Part shown: positions 8,972 through 17,715 of the stretch, piece by piece
Layout of the letters: the number at the start of each line of letters is the position of its first letter
Position numbering within the stretch: the first letter of the stretch is position 1
NCBI GenBank assembly: GCA_033344875.1
Contig: JAWPMO010000001.1
Location: 2,939,595-3,003,594 of the forward strand
Reading direction: 5' to 3'
Length of the DNA stretch: 64,000 nt
Source of the DNA: Ilumatobacteraceae bacterium
Lineage (GTDB): Bacteria > Actinomycetota > Acidimicrobiia > Acidimicrobiales > Ilumatobacteraceae
Notes under the pieces: model-generated
The model's database searches: none
Told to the model about the DNA's origin: nothing
What the model saw: the letters and a program-made list of their open reading frames with translations, nothing else
Translations under genes and position numbers: made by a program

Positions 8972-10724
8972 GCCAGAGAGCCATACCGGAATCCTGTGCG
9001 ACCCAGAGCTCGACGGCTCCTGCCTCGGTCAAGGTCGGGTCGAGACGAGGAGCGAAGACGAACGGTCCTACCCCATCATCGAGGCCGGCGTCACGAACGA
9101 TCTCGTAGTCTGGCAAGTAGGCCTGGTAGAGCAGTGCCGCGCGTCGCTGCGCGTTCATCGAAACGTAGCTCGGCTCATCCCGACTCACGAAGTGATAGCC
9201 GATAGCCGTGTCAGGCGGCACAATGCCGCGGACAACCCTGACAGCGGACGCTGTCTCGTATTCGTTCACGGGCCGGAGCGCGGAGTACGTGAGCCCCCCA
9301 GCGGAGAACACGAGGACGGTGACCACCGCCCCAAACACCACTTCCGAGCGTGGCATCGTCAGCAGGCGGGAGCCGAGCAAGACGGAGCACACGACGATCG
9401 ACACTGCTGCTCCCAGAATAGGCGAGAGCGATTGTCCTCGGTCTGTGAACGGCAGCATCCCAGCGACCATCGGGGCCAATCCAAGATCTGCGCCGAGCGC
9501 ATCACCACTCCGCGATTCGACGTACAGCGTCGTCGCCACCGTGACGGCCAAGCAACCACCAATCATCGCCACGACTCGACGCGGCGGGCAGGCAGGGACG
9601 CGCCACAACCACGCCAACCCAACAACGAGGATGGGGCCGACAACAGCATCGTTGTAGCGGCCGTAGATCGCAAAATCCGGTCGCCCAGCACGGGCCATGA
9701 AGAGCACCGAGACTGCGAGGAGGGGCGCTGTCATCGCCAAGACCGCCAACGCGTCGCGGCCCCTGCCGATCAACAGCGGCGAAGCCAATGGACCGACAAT
9801 CCGCCTTACCAATACGGCCGTGCCGATTCCGAAGATCAGGGCCGAAGCGACCAACTGATACCAGAGCTGCCCAAGAAACGAACTTGCCACCAACGTAGGG
9901 TCCGCTAGCCGGCTCAAGGTGGAGTGAATCGAGTTCTCGCCACCCGGCGTCTCCCATACTCTCTCCCGAACGAACGCCGAGAACGAGAAGGTGAGAACCA
10001 GCGATGCCGCAAGGATCCCAGCGGTCAGCCATGGTCGCCATTGCCTCACACTGCCCGCACGAGCTTCGCGTGCGATCACGATGGCCGCGACCACGAACAC
10101 AAGCGGCAGCATCCGTCCGTGCGTGAGCGCCGCTGTAGCGGCGAGCGCTAGCGACAGAAGGCCCGCACGAAAGTCATCGTTGTCCAGGTAACGAAGCATC
10201 GACAGCAACGCTGCAAGGAACAACAGCGTGATAAGTGGCTCACCCCAAGCAACTGCGGACGCCGATAGCGACATCGGCAGCAGGGAGATCGCCGTAGCCA
10301 AGCCACAGCAGGCAGCCCTTGAGACGTCCGTCAACCGCCGAGTGAGGAACACCAGCAAGATCGCCGAAACCCCTCCCATTACGGCATTCAGCACCATCAC
10401 CGCCCGGAATACCGTCGCTACGTCATCGGTGACGAAGTAGATCGGCGCGATCAACAACGCATAGCCAGGTTGCCACGTATCAAGATCGAACAGAGTCCAC
10501 GACTGGCGACCCGATAGCCATCGCGCCATCGCGAACTGTGCAGGCTCGTCGAAGTACACGTGGAAGATGCGTCGGTCCGAAGCAAAGGCCCACTTCGCCA
10601 GCGCAACGCAAGCCCCAACCGCGAGCAGCGCCCTCGGCTCGAACGAGTCAACTCCGGTTTGGGCCATCTCGGACTCGTAGCCCGCGCAAGTGTCTTGAAG
10701 GTCGTCACGTTGCGACAATGTCAC
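8952..10724 (-). CDS. Polytopic membrane protein, GT-C-type glycosyltransferase candidate
   Basis: 590 residues from GTG 10724; an ATG at 10667 (MAQTGVDSFEPRALLA) is an equally plausible start 19 residues later. About eleven hydrophobic helices. Residues near 55-75 (HVYFDEPAQFAMARWLSG) have the acidic DE in the first extracytoplasmic loop expected of GT-C polyprenyl-phosphate-sugar transferases, and YGRYNDAVVGPILVVGLAWLW is a common GT-C C-terminal pattern. It probably moves sugars from polyprenyl carriers outside the membrane. Neighbours are glycan ligases and it is followed by them with overlap. Confidence 0.6.
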   Translation of the reverse strand: MTLSQRDDLQDTCAGYESEMAQTGVDSFEPRALLAVGACVALAKWAFASDRRIFHVYFDEPAQFAMARWLSGRQSWTLFDLDTWQPGYALLIAPIYFVTDDVATVFRAVMVLNAVMGGVSAILLVFLTRRLTDVSRAACCGLATAISLLPMSLSASAVAWGEPLITLLFLAALLSMLRYLDNDDFRAGLLSLALAATAALTHGRMLPLVFVVAAIVIAREARAGSVRQWRPWLTAGILAASLVLTFSFSAFVRERVWETPGGENSIHSTLSRLADPTLVASSFLGQLWYQLVASALIFGIGTAVLVRRIVGPLASPLLIGRGRDALAVLAMTAPLLAVSVLFMARAGRPDFAIYGRYNDAVVGPILVVGLAWLWRVPACPPRRVVAMIGGCLAVTVATTLYVESRSGDALGADLGLAPMVAGMLPFTDRGQSLSPILGAAVSIVVCSVLLGSRLLTMPRSEVVFGAVVTVLVFSAGGLTYSALRPVNEYETASAVRVVRGIVPPDTAIGYHFVSRDEPSYVSMNAQRRAALLYQAYLPDYEIVRDAGLDDGVGPFVFAPRLDPTLTEAGAVELWVAQDSGMALWREPVSP

Positions 10725-10770
10725 GGACTACATCCAACCCGATGCGGGAGCGCCGGACGAGTTCTTCGCC

Positions 10771-10812
10771 GAAAAAGCAAACGAGCCCCGCAGCCGAAGC
10801 TGCGGGGCTCGT
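10771..10812 (-). terminator. Strong intrinsic terminator after the pilin gene
   Basis: On the minus strand a perfect 14-bp stem (ACGAGCCCCGCAGC and its complement) closes a TTCG loop as C(UUCG)G, an extra-stable tetraloop, and is followed by TTGCTTTTTC. It lies 16 bp after the pilin stop and is the clearest rho-independent terminator in the window, as expected after a highly expressed pilin. Confidence 0.93.
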
Positions 10813-10827
10813 CCAACTAGTTGTTGA

Positions 10828-11151
10828 TCAGTTGGCGATGCCGACGCATTCGCCGTTGGCCCGAGGTCCGACCTCGCCGGTGCCGTTGTCAATAGTCGAG
10901 TTGGCCGACGTGTCTCGGATGAGACCGGCCGACTCGAGCTGCGCCTGGGTCGGGATGCTGGTGCCGCCGTACTGGGCGAAGTACGCCTCGAGCGCAACTT
11001 CCATGGTGCGGTACTCCGTCTGGCAGGAGTTCGCCTTGCTGTCATCGGTGATGCCACGGACCGAGAACACCACGACGGTGGCCAGGATGCCGAGGATGAC
11101 GATGACGATCAGGAGTTCGATGAGGGTGAAGCCCTCGTCTTGCTTCTTCAT
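10828..11151 (-). CDS. Type IV pilin-like prepilin
   Basis: 107 residues from ATG 11151, preceded by AAGGAAACC as ribosome binding site. The leader is six residues plus Gly7, then FTLIELLIVIVILGILATVVVFSV: a class III signal peptide cut by PilD between Gly7 and Phe8, with Glu at mature position 5. The globular part has two cysteines (43 and 102) that could form the C-terminal disulfide loop. It is the probable major or only pilin subunit here; pilB, pilC, pilT and pilD lie within 7 kb. It has its own promoter, a structured leader and a strong terminator, so it is expressed as a single gene. Confidence 0.92.
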   Translation of the reverse strand: MKKQDEGFTLIELLIVIVILGILATVVVFSVRGITDDSKANSCQTEYRTMEVALEAYFAQYGGTSIPTQAQLESAGLIRDTSANSTIDNGTGEVGPRANGECVGIAN

Positions 11152-11191
11152 GATGGTTTCCTTTTTCCTTCCGCCCAGTATGGGCAAGCTA

Positions 11192-11219
11192 TCTCACTGG
11201 TGGTTACCGCACCGTGAGA
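11192..11219 (-). promoter_or_regulatory. Hairpin in the pilin mRNA leader
   Basis: TCTCAC-T-GGTG, a 7-base loop and CACC-GTGAGA form a stem of 6+4 pairs with one bulge, 40 bases before the pilin start codon. Part of its loop and right arm (11205-11211, TACCGCA) can instead pair perfectly with TGCGGTA at 11254-11260. If transcription starts upstream of 11260 the two structures exclude each other. No known riboswitch class was recognised. Confidence 0.45.
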
Positions 11220-11243
11220 CAGGCTCCCGGTTGCGCACTGTGG

Positions 11244-11271
11244 TCTTCGGCACTGCGGTAGCAATACTTTA
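11244..11271 (-). promoter_or_regulatory. FliA/WhiG-like promoter of the pilin gene
   Basis: On the minus strand: TAAAGTAT-N12-GCCGAAGA. This resembles the sigma-28 class consensus (TAAA, about 15 bases, GCCGATAA). Start of transcription would be near 11237, giving a leader of about 86 bases. Three further sites in the window have the same N12 spacing (11309, 18958, 19083). Confidence 0.55.
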
Positions 11272-11308
11272 GGACTGAACACGTGTTTTTCCAAGAGAAT
11301 TCCAAAGT

Positions 11309-11336
11309 TCAAGACAAGTCGAAACGCTGCCGATAA
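11309..11336 (+). promoter_or_regulatory. FliA/WhiG-like promoter of the 11394 coiled-coil gene
   Basis: TCAAGACA-N12-GCCGATAA: the right half is an exact match to the sigma-28 -10 consensus. It points at the gene starting at 11394, with a leader of about 50 bases, and is back to back with the pilin promoter. Confidence 0.6.
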
Positions 11337-11393
11337 CCATGACTGAAGGTGCCCAGAGCGCACCAACCGCCACACCGAGTGAAGAAGGCACCC

Positions 11394-11879
11394 ATGTTCC
11401 ACCGCCGCGAAATGCAGCACACGCTGGGAGAACGCGGGATTCTCGGCGACGAGGCCGCCGCCGAGCTCTTGACGACCGTTGAACAACTCCGAGCCGAGGT
11501 CGCCGACCTGAAGGCCCGAGTTGACTCACAGTTCACAACGATCGCCGCCCACGCCGAGATCGCCCGACAGCAGGCCGAATTCGCTCGCGAAGAAGCGCGC
11601 GCCGACCTCGATCGCAACCGGGAGACCCTCATCGGGTTGATCGAACACGTCCGCTCCGGCGAACCCGACGTGCACGTGCCCGGCACACGGCCCGGTCCGT
11701 CGAGCGAGACCACCACCGAGCGGATCGGCGACGTCGAACGCCGCATCGCCGAGCTCGGCACCAGCGTCGAACGGTGCTTCGAGCGTCAGAACGAACTCGC
11801 CGACACGATGGCGGCGTTCCTCGACACGGTGATGGCCGAACAGCGCGGCGAACCCGTCGCCGGCCTCTCGATGACCTGA
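11394..11879 (+). CDS. Coiled-coil protein of unknown function
   Basis: 161 residues from ATG 11394, which has GAAGAAGG as ribosome binding site eight bases upstream; earlier in-frame starts lack one. No signal peptide or membrane segment. Residues ~20-85 (AAELLTTVEQLRAEVADLKARVDS onward) and ~110-150 are heptad-like and charged, predicting two coiled coils separated by a Pro/Gly-rich hinge (VPGTRPGPSSET). It does not match a family I know. It sits between pilin and pilT and has a promoter like that of the larger coiled-coil gene before pilB, so a role in pilus assembly or positioning is an inference. Confidence 0.7.
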   Translation: MFHRREMQHTLGERGILGDEAAAELLTTVEQLRAEVADLKARVDSQFTTIAAHAEIARQQAEFAREEARADLDRNRETLIGLIEHVRSGEPDVHVPGTRPGPSSETTTERIGDVERRIAELGTSVERCFERQNELADTMAAFLDTVMAEQRGEPVAGLSMT

Positions 11880-11889
11880 GCCACCCGAG

Positions 11890-12612
11890 CTACCGCACCA
11901 GCTCGACGCGGATGCCGCCCTCGTCCCACTCCGGGTCCATGGGCAACCGTGAGATCGCACGACCGGATGCACGGCGAGCCGTCCACAGCATCGCCGCCGC
12001 CTCGTACATGTGCACCTGACCGGCACCCTCGGGCGGAATCCGTTCGATCACGTCGTCGACCCCCGGCAACTTCGCGCGGATCATCTCGAGCCGCTCCCGG
12101 CGGCCCTCCTCGTGGTACGGCGAGGTCTTGAGCGGCTGATCACCGTTCATGTGCTGGAACGAGAGCGCAGCGTTGCCGCTGTACACCGACCGGCTGTGGA
12201 ACGGCTGGATCTCGGTCGCCGCTTCCTTCATCCACCGGAAGTGGCGGAAGTCGTTCTTGGTCAACCACGGCTCGAGCTCGATCGCTTCCTTGCGGGTCTT
12301 CGCGAACAGGGCGGGCCGCGACGGCACCGGCCGCAGGCTCACCATGCGCGGCCACCCGACCATCTCGCGGGCCTCCTGATCGCACTGCCGGTACTGCCCC
12401 TGCGGCCGCGCGGGGTAACCGAACGGGATGTTGATCGCCATGAAGTCGAACTTGGGCCGGTAGTCCAAGACCTCCATCAGCGTCTTCAACACGAACGCTT
12501 CTTCGGCGACGGTCGTGACACCGGCCAACCGAGCGGGCAACACCAGCCAGCCACCGGGGCACGGCGTCGCACCGCCGATCGCCTTGAAGGGATTGTCGCG
12601 CGGGCCGGCCAT
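11890..12612 (-). CDS. DUF429 domain protein
   Basis: 240 residues. PCPGGWLVLPARLAG near the N-terminus and FDFMAINIPFGYPARPQGQYRQCDQEAREMVG match DUF429, a family of predicted RNase H-like fold proteins (GVDGxxGGW and DIPIGLP motifs). The usual N-terminal Asp is replaced by Thr in GGATPCPGGW and the second motif has Asn for Asp (INIPFG), so nuclease activity is doubtful. It starts 3 bp after the pilT stop and is probably cotranscribed with pilT, though no functional link is known. Confidence 0.7.
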   Translation of the reverse strand: MAGPRDNPFKAIGGATPCPGGWLVLPARLAGVTTVAEEAFVLKTLMEVLDYRPKFDFMAINIPFGYPARPQGQYRQCDQEAREMVGWPRMVSLRPVPSRPALFAKTRKEAIELEPWLTKNDFRHFRWMKEAATEIQPFHSRSVYSGNAALSFQHMNGDQPLKTSPYHEEGRRERLEMIRAKLPGVDDVIERIPPEGAGQVHMYEAAAMLWTARRASGRAISRLPMDPEWDEGGIRVELVR

Positions 12613-12615
12613 CGG

Positions 12616-13848
12616 TCAGCCGGCGGGAGCCGGCTCGGCCGGCTGCCCGGCTTCGTTGGTCGGGGCGCCGTCGCCGTTCGTTCCGGCCGAGGCCTGCTCC
12701 TCGCCCGAGCGGACGCCCGAACCCGAGGTGGCCGACTGGCCCGACGCGGTCGTGGCCTGCGCCTGTGCCTGCGAACGGAGCGTCGACACCTGCGCCTGGA
12801 TCTCGGCCGGGTAGGCGGAGATCGACTGCGCCATCTCCATCGTCACCAGACCGGAGGTGACCAGACGGGCGAGGTCCATCTCGATCGTCTGCATGCCGTC
12901 GGGGCCACCGGTGGCGACCACGTTGCGGAGCTGACGGCTCTTGCCCTCACGGACGAGGTTGCGCACCGCCTCGGTGCCCATCAGCACCTCGTACGCCGCG
13001 ACACGACCGCCGCTGATCGCCGGCAGCAGACGCTGCGACATGACCCCCTGGAGCGCTCCGGCGAGCATGGTCTGGATCTGGTCGCGCTTGTCGGACGGGA
13101 AGACGTCGATCATGCGGTCGAGCGCCTGCGACGCGTCGTTGGTGTGCAACGTGGCGAACACGAGGTGGCCGGTCTCGGCGAGGCTGAGAGCGATCTGGAT
13201 CGACTCCAGATCTCGCATCTCACCGAGGAGCACGACGTCGGGGTCTTCACGAAGTGCAGACCGCAGACCCTGCTCGAACGACACGGCGTCGGTGCCGACC
13301 TCGCGCTGGTTGACCATCGCGACCTTGTGGTGGTGCAGGTACTCGACCGGGTCTTCGATGGTGAGGATGTGCACCGGCTTGGTCTCGTTGATCCGGTCGA
13401 TCATCGCCGCCAGCGTGGTCGACTTGCCCGAACCGGTCGGACCCACCGCGAGCACCAGACCGTACGGCCGGTTGAGCAGCGTGGTGACCGAACGCGGGCA
13501 ACCGAGCTCTTCGAGCGAACGCACCCGGAACGGGATGACGCGAAGCGCCAGGGCCAGCGAGTTGCGCTGGTTGTAGGCGTTGGCACGGAAGCGGCCGAGG
13601 CCGGAGATGCCGAACGAGAAGTCGACCTGGTACACGTCGTCGAGTTCGCGCTTCTGCTTCTCGTCGAGCAGCGACATGATCATCCGCTCGGTGTCGGCGT
13701 TCTCGAGAATCTTGACGTTCTCGAAGCTGACGAGCGTGCCGTCGCGTCGAGCGGTCGGCGCGCGGCCGACGGTGAGGTGGAGGTCGGAGGCACCGCTGTT
13801 GACGGTGGCCTGCAACAAGGTGACGAGCACCGGATCTGGATCGAACAT
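12616..13848 (-). CDS. pilT: Type IV pilus retraction ATPase PilT
   Basis: 410 residues from ATG 13848 with GGAAGGGAA upstream. Hexameric cytoplasmic ATPase that powers pilus retraction. N-terminal PAS-like domain (LLQATVNSGASDLHLTVGRAP); Walker A GPTGSGKST at ~136-144; Asp box TIEDPVEYLH; Walker B ending DVVLLGEMRD at ~205-213, the AIRAGAL-like motif being replaced by RLVTSGLVT; His box ATLHTNDAS. Family members end near residue 350-370; this one carries ~50 extra residues rich in Gln, Ala, Ser and Gly. It is divergent from pilD over 47 bp. Confidence 0.93.
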   Translation of the reverse strand: MFDPDPVLVTLLQATVNSGASDLHLTVGRAPTARRDGTLVSFENVKILENADTERMIMSLLDEKQKRELDDVYQVDFSFGISGLGRFRANAYNQRNSLALALRVIPFRVRSLEELGCPRSVTTLLNRPYGLVLAVGPTGSGKSTTLAAMIDRINETKPVHILTIEDPVEYLHHHKVAMVNQREVGTDAVSFEQGLRSALREDPDVVLLGEMRDLESIQIALSLAETGHLVFATLHTNDASQALDRMIDVFPSDKRDQIQTMLAGALQGVMSQRLLPAISGGRVAAYEVLMGTEAVRNLVREGKSRQLRNVVATGGPDGMQTIEMDLARLVTSGLVTMEMAQSISAYPAEIQAQVSTLRSQAQAQATTASGQSATSGSGVRSGEEQASAGTNGDGAPTNEAGQPAEPAPAG

Positions 13849-13895
13849 CAGAGTTCCCTTCCGCGACGACCCGTTGGGCCTAGCGTGCTGACGAG

Positions 13896-14672
13896 ATGGA
13901 AACGACACTGGTTCTTGTTGCCTGCGCCGTAATGGGGTTGTTGATCGGCTCGTTCTTGACCGTGGTGGTCGATCGCGTGCCGCGTGGCGGATCGGTGGTG
14001 CAGCCCCCGAGCGCGTGTGGCGCGTGCGGGAACCGCCTGACGGCACCTGACCTGGTACCGATCGGAAGTTGGCTGACCCTGCGCGGGAAGTGCCGACACT
14101 GCGGCAACCCGATCGGGACCGAACCGTTGATCATCGAGACGGCGAACGCCGCCCTGTTCGTGCTGTTCGGCCTGAAGTTCGGGGCCGACATCGCACTGGT
14201 CGCGTTCTGCGTGATGGCCGCAGCGCTGGTGGCGCTGGTCTGGATCGACCTGCACACGTTCCGGCTGCCGCGCGAGATCACGTACACCGCGATCGCGCTG
14301 AGCGCACCGTTCCTGGTGATCGCTGCGCTGGTCGACGACGAACCCGAACGCATCTGGCAGGCCGCCTTCGGTGCCGGCATCGCGCTGGCGATCATGGGCA
14401 TCATCTACGTGGCCAGCCGTGGCGGGATGGGCGACGGCGACGTGCGCCTCGCCCCTCTGCTCGGCATGCACCTCGGCTACCTGAACCCGGGCATCGTGCC
14501 GATCGGCCTGTTCTTCGGCTTCTTGCTCGGCGCGGTGATCGGCGTCGTGGCGATGAGCGTCGGCAAGGCCGGGCGCAAGACGGCGTTGCCGTTCGGCCCG
14601 TTCCTCGCCGCCGGTGCCGTGGTCGCCGTGTTCATCGGCCAAGCGGCCGTCGATCTGATCTGGCATGGCTGA
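13896..14672 (+). CDS. pilD: Prepilin peptidase / N-methylase PilD
   Basis: 258 residues, membrane aspartic protease that cleaves the pilin leader and methylates the new N-terminus. N-terminal helix with GSFLTVVVDRVPRG, then a zinc-binding set of four cysteines (41, 44, 66, 69: CGAC and CRHC) typical of bifunctional enzymes. Catalytic aspartates are in LVWIDLHTFRLP (Asp118) and GGMGDGDVRL (Asp180, the GxGD motif). About seven to eight membrane helices. It is the only plus-strand gene of the pilus block; its stop abuts that of pilC with no gap. Confidence 0.95.
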   Translation: METTLVLVACAVMGLLIGSFLTVVVDRVPRGGSVVQPPSACGACGNRLTAPDLVPIGSWLTLRGKCRHCGNPIGTEPLIIETANAALFVLFGLKFGADIALVAFCVMAAALVALVWIDLHTFRLPREITYTAIALSAPFLVIAALVDDEPERIWQAAFGAGIALAIMGIIYVASRGGMGDGDVRLAPLLGMHLGYLNPGIVPIGLFFGFLLGAVIGVVAMSVGKAGRKTALPFGPFLAAGAVVAVFIGQAAVDLIWHG

Positions 14673-15884
14673 TCACACGTCGCTCTTCACGCCGTTGAGC
14701 ACGCCGTACATGGCCGACACGAGCGCGACGGCGACGAAACCCACGATCAAGCCGACGAAGATGATCATGATCGGCTCGAACATCGTGGTGAACCGCTGGA
14801 TCCGGAACTCGAGTTCACGGTTGAAGTACTCGGCCGCGACCTCGAGCTGCTGATCGAGCGTTCCGGTCTCTTCGCCGACCTTGAACATCTGACGGGCAGC
14901 GCCCGGGAAGAGTTCGGTCTCGATCAACGGCTGGGTGAACCCCGAACCCTCGAGCATCTGCTGACGGGCGATGTCGAGCTGTTCTCGGTAGACGACGTTC
15001 GCGACCGCCTCGGTCGTGGTCTCCATCGCCGACGGCACGGCAACGCCGGCGACCAACATGGTGCCGAGCACGGCGCAGAACCGTTCGAGGATCGCGTACT
15101 CGATGATGCCGCCGATGACCGGCAGCTTGAGCGAGACCCGTTGCCAGATCTCCTTGCCGGTGGGGTGCATCGCTAGAAACGCGACCGTCGCGATGCCCAT
15201 CAGGAACGCAATCGCGGTGATGTACCAGAGGTCGGTGAAGAACCGGGCGATGAACAGCATCATCCGGGTCGGCAGTGGCAGTTCCGCGTCGAGCTCTTCG
15301 AACAGCGGTTTGAACTGCGGCAGCACGTAGCCGGCGAGGATCATCACGGTGACCACCGACGAGGCCATGACGACCAGCGGATAGGCGAGCGCGCCGACGA
15401 CCTTGGAGCGGGTGTCCATCTCACGCTTGATGAACTCGGCGAGCGAATCGAGTGACTCGTCGAGACGACCCGTCAGCTCGGCGGCCTGGAGGATGCCGAT
15501 GTAGTAGTTCGGGAACACCTGCGGGTGCTGGGCCGCAGCGGCCGAGAACAATCCGCCGTTGCGGAGGTCGTCGACCATCTCGGTCAGCGCACGACGAAGC
15601 GCGACGTCGGTCGACTCGTCGCCGATCGTGGTGAGCGCGTCGGTGATCGGGATACCCGCCTTGACGAACACCGCCAGCTGGCGGGTGAAGTTCATCAGGT
15701 TCTTCTTCTTGACCTTCTCCTTGGTCAGCTCGAAATCGAGCATCCCGCGGGCTTCCTCGATCTTGATCGGGAACAGGTTCTGTTCGACCAGGAGCGAACG
15801 CGCCGTACCGACCGTGTCGGCCTTGGTGGTGCCCTCGATCTCGGCGCCCGACGAATCGATGGCGGAATAAGCGAACTTGGGCAT
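14673..15884 (-). CDS. pilC: Type IV pilus inner-membrane platform protein PilC
   Basis: 403 residues. Integral membrane protein that couples the PilB/PilT motors to the pilus base. Two GspF domains: residues ~70-195 (NLMNFTRQLAVFVKAGIPITDAL) and ~270-395 (ERFCAVLGTMLVAGVAVPSAMETTTEAVANVVYR), each ending in a hydrophobic helix, plus a C-terminal helix (MIIFVGLIVGFVAVALVSAMYG). Length is normal. Starts 31 bp after pilB and is surely in the same transcript. Confidence 0.94.
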   Translation of the reverse strand: MPKFAYSAIDSSGAEIEGTTKADTVGTARSLLVEQNLFPIKIEEARGMLDFELTKEKVKKKNLMNFTRQLAVFVKAGIPITDALTTIGDESTDVALRRALTEMVDDLRNGGLFSAAAAQHPQVFPNYYIGILQAAELTGRLDESLDSLAEFIKREMDTRSKVVGALAYPLVVMASSVVTVMILAGYVLPQFKPLFEELDAELPLPTRMMLFIARFFTDLWYITAIAFLMGIATVAFLAMHPTGKEIWQRVSLKLPVIGGIIEYAILERFCAVLGTMLVAGVAVPSAMETTTEAVANVVYREQLDIARQQMLEGSGFTQPLIETELFPGAARQMFKVGEETGTLDQQLEVAAEYFNRELEFRIQRFTTMFEPIMIIFVGLIVGFVAVALVSAMYGVLNGVKSDV

Positions 15885-15915
15885 CAGATGCTCCGGAGGG
15901 TGAGAGAGTCGAAAA

Positions 15916-17703
15916 TCATGAGGCGAACAAGGTCTTGACGACCTCGGGGATGGTGGTCACGTCGTCTTCGACGAGCTGCATGGCTTCACGCAACATCGTG
16001 CGCATGCCCTGGGCGACGGCCAGACGGCGGAGCTCTTCGGTGGTGGCCCAGCCGACGATCAGGCGCCGAAGCTCCGGCGTGATCTTCAGCAACTCGTACA
16101 CACCGATGCGGCCGTGGAAACCGGTGTTCGAGCAGTAGCTGCAGCCCTTGCCCCGGAAGAAGTGGACCTTGTCGGAACCGCCCGAATGCTGGCGGAACAC
16201 GGCGATCTCGTCGGCGGTGGGCTCGTACTCCTCCTTGCAGTTGTCGCACAGGCGGCGCACGAGGCGCTGCGACACGACGGCCACGACGGCCGACGCGACG
16301 AGGAACGCCTCGATGCCCATGTCGAGCAGACGGTGCACGGCGGCGACCGAGTCGTTGCCGTGGAGTGACGAGAGCACGAAGTGACCGGTGAGCGCCGACT
16401 GCACCGCGATGCGGGCGGTGTCGGCGTCGCGAACCTCACCGACGAGGATGACGTCGGGGTCCTGTCGGAGGAGGGCCTTGAGGCCGGTGGCGAAGGTCAG
16501 ACCGGCACGTTCGTTGGTGCCCACCTGGTTGATGCCGGGGAACACGTACTCGACCGGGTCTTCGATCGTGGTCACGTTCTTGCCGGTCGAGTTGATCTCG
16601 AGCAGCGTCGCGTACAGGGTCGTGGTCTTGCCGGCACCGGTCGGACCGGCACAGATCACCATGCCGTACGGCGCGTGGACGATCTTGGAGTAGGTGTTGT
16701 AGGTCTCGCGCGGCATGCCGAGCTCGTGCAGACCGACCATCGACTTGCTCTTGTCGAGCAGACGCATGACGACCTTCTCACCGAACACGGTGGCGACGGT
16801 CGAGACACGCACGTCGAGCGGGCGACCGTCGACGACGGTGGAGAACTGGCCGTCCTGCGGTGCACGCTTCTCGACGATGTTCATCGCCGACATGATCTTC
16901 AGGCGGCTGACGAGCGGGTTGTGCGCCGAGTTCGGCAGACGCACCGCCTCGACCAGCTGACCGTCGATGCGGTACCGGACACGGACTTCCTTGTCGAGCG
17001 GCTCGATGTGGATGTCGGACGCACGGTCGCGCAGCGCCTGACCGACGATCCGCGACACGAGCTGGACGACCGGGGCCTGATCATCGAGGCTGACCTCGTT
17101 GAGCGCCTCTTCGCCCGCCTGATGGGCAGCGTCGGCCTCTTGGAACGTGGCGACGAGACGGCCGATGTCGGCGTCGGAGCGCCACATCTGCTCCATGTAG
17201 GAGGTGACCGTCTTCGGGTCGGTGGCGAACCACTCGAACTTCTTGCCGGCCGCGGCCTCGGCGGCGTCGCGCTTGGCCTGCGAACAGTCGGCGCCCCAGA
17301 CGACGATCTTGCCACCCTCTTCGGCGACCGGGACGAAGTAGAACTTGCGGGCCGTGGCCTCGTCGACCTGCTCGGCGATCTCGCCGTTGGCTTCGGTCTC
17401 CTGGGTGTTGGCCACCGGCAGACCGCACGCCTTGCCGAGCGCCGCCGCGTACTCACGACGACCGACGCCGTACTTCGTCAACGCGATGTTGCCGAACTGC
17501 CACAGTTCGCCCTTGCCGTCGGTCAGCGCCTCCGCGAGCGACTCGCTCGGCAGGTGGCCTCCTTCGACCAGCGCCTGCCCGAGGGCGACACACTCCTCGA
17601 CGCTCTCACCGGGGCGTTCCTCGACAGCGACGCCACCAGCGGGCGCGCCCGTGTCGTTCGACTCGGGTGCTCGCTTGTCGTCTTTGCTCTTGCGCAGTGC
17701 CAT
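15916..17703 (-). CDS. pilB: Type IV pilus assembly ATPase PilB
   Basis: 595 residues. Cytoplasmic hexameric ATPase driving pilus extension. N-terminal GspE/MshEN domain at ~35-180; Walker A CAGPTGAGKTTT at ~353-361; Asp box TIEDPVEYVFPG; Walker B DVILVGEVRDADTA; His box LSSLHGNDS; a zinc-binding pair LCDNC and CSYC near 500 and 535. The first 30 residues are charged and disordered. It follows the coiled-coil gene by 12 bp and precedes pilC. Confidence 0.95.
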   Translation of the reverse strand: MALRKSKDDKRAPESNDTGAPAGGVAVEERPGESVEECVALGQALVEGGHLPSESLAEALTDGKGELWQFGNIALTKYGVGRREYAAALGKACGLPVANTQETEANGEIAEQVDEATARKFYFVPVAEEGGKIVVWGADCSQAKRDAAEAAAGKKFEWFATDPKTVTSYMEQMWRSDADIGRLVATFQEADAAHQAGEEALNEVSLDDQAPVVQLVSRIVGQALRDRASDIHIEPLDKEVRVRYRIDGQLVEAVRLPNSAHNPLVSRLKIMSAMNIVEKRAPQDGQFSTVVDGRPLDVRVSTVATVFGEKVVMRLLDKSKSMVGLHELGMPRETYNTYSKIVHAPYGMVICAGPTGAGKTTTLYATLLEINSTGKNVTTIEDPVEYVFPGINQVGTNERAGLTFATGLKALLRQDPDVILVGEVRDADTARIAVQSALTGHFVLSSLHGNDSVAAVHRLLDMGIEAFLVASAVVAVVSQRLVRRLCDNCKEEYEPTADEIAVFRQHSGGSDKVHFFRGKGCSYCSNTGFHGRIGVYELLKITPELRRLIVGWATTEELRRLAVAQGMRTMLREAMQLVEDDVTTIPEVVKTLFAS

Positions 17704-17715
17704 CGCTGGTCCCCG

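Noticed and set aside
11152-11290. c-di-GMP-I riboswitch upstream of the pilin
   Set aside because: The conserved GACGCAAAGCC-like core and tetraloop/receptor pair are not present, so only an unassigned structured leader is reported.
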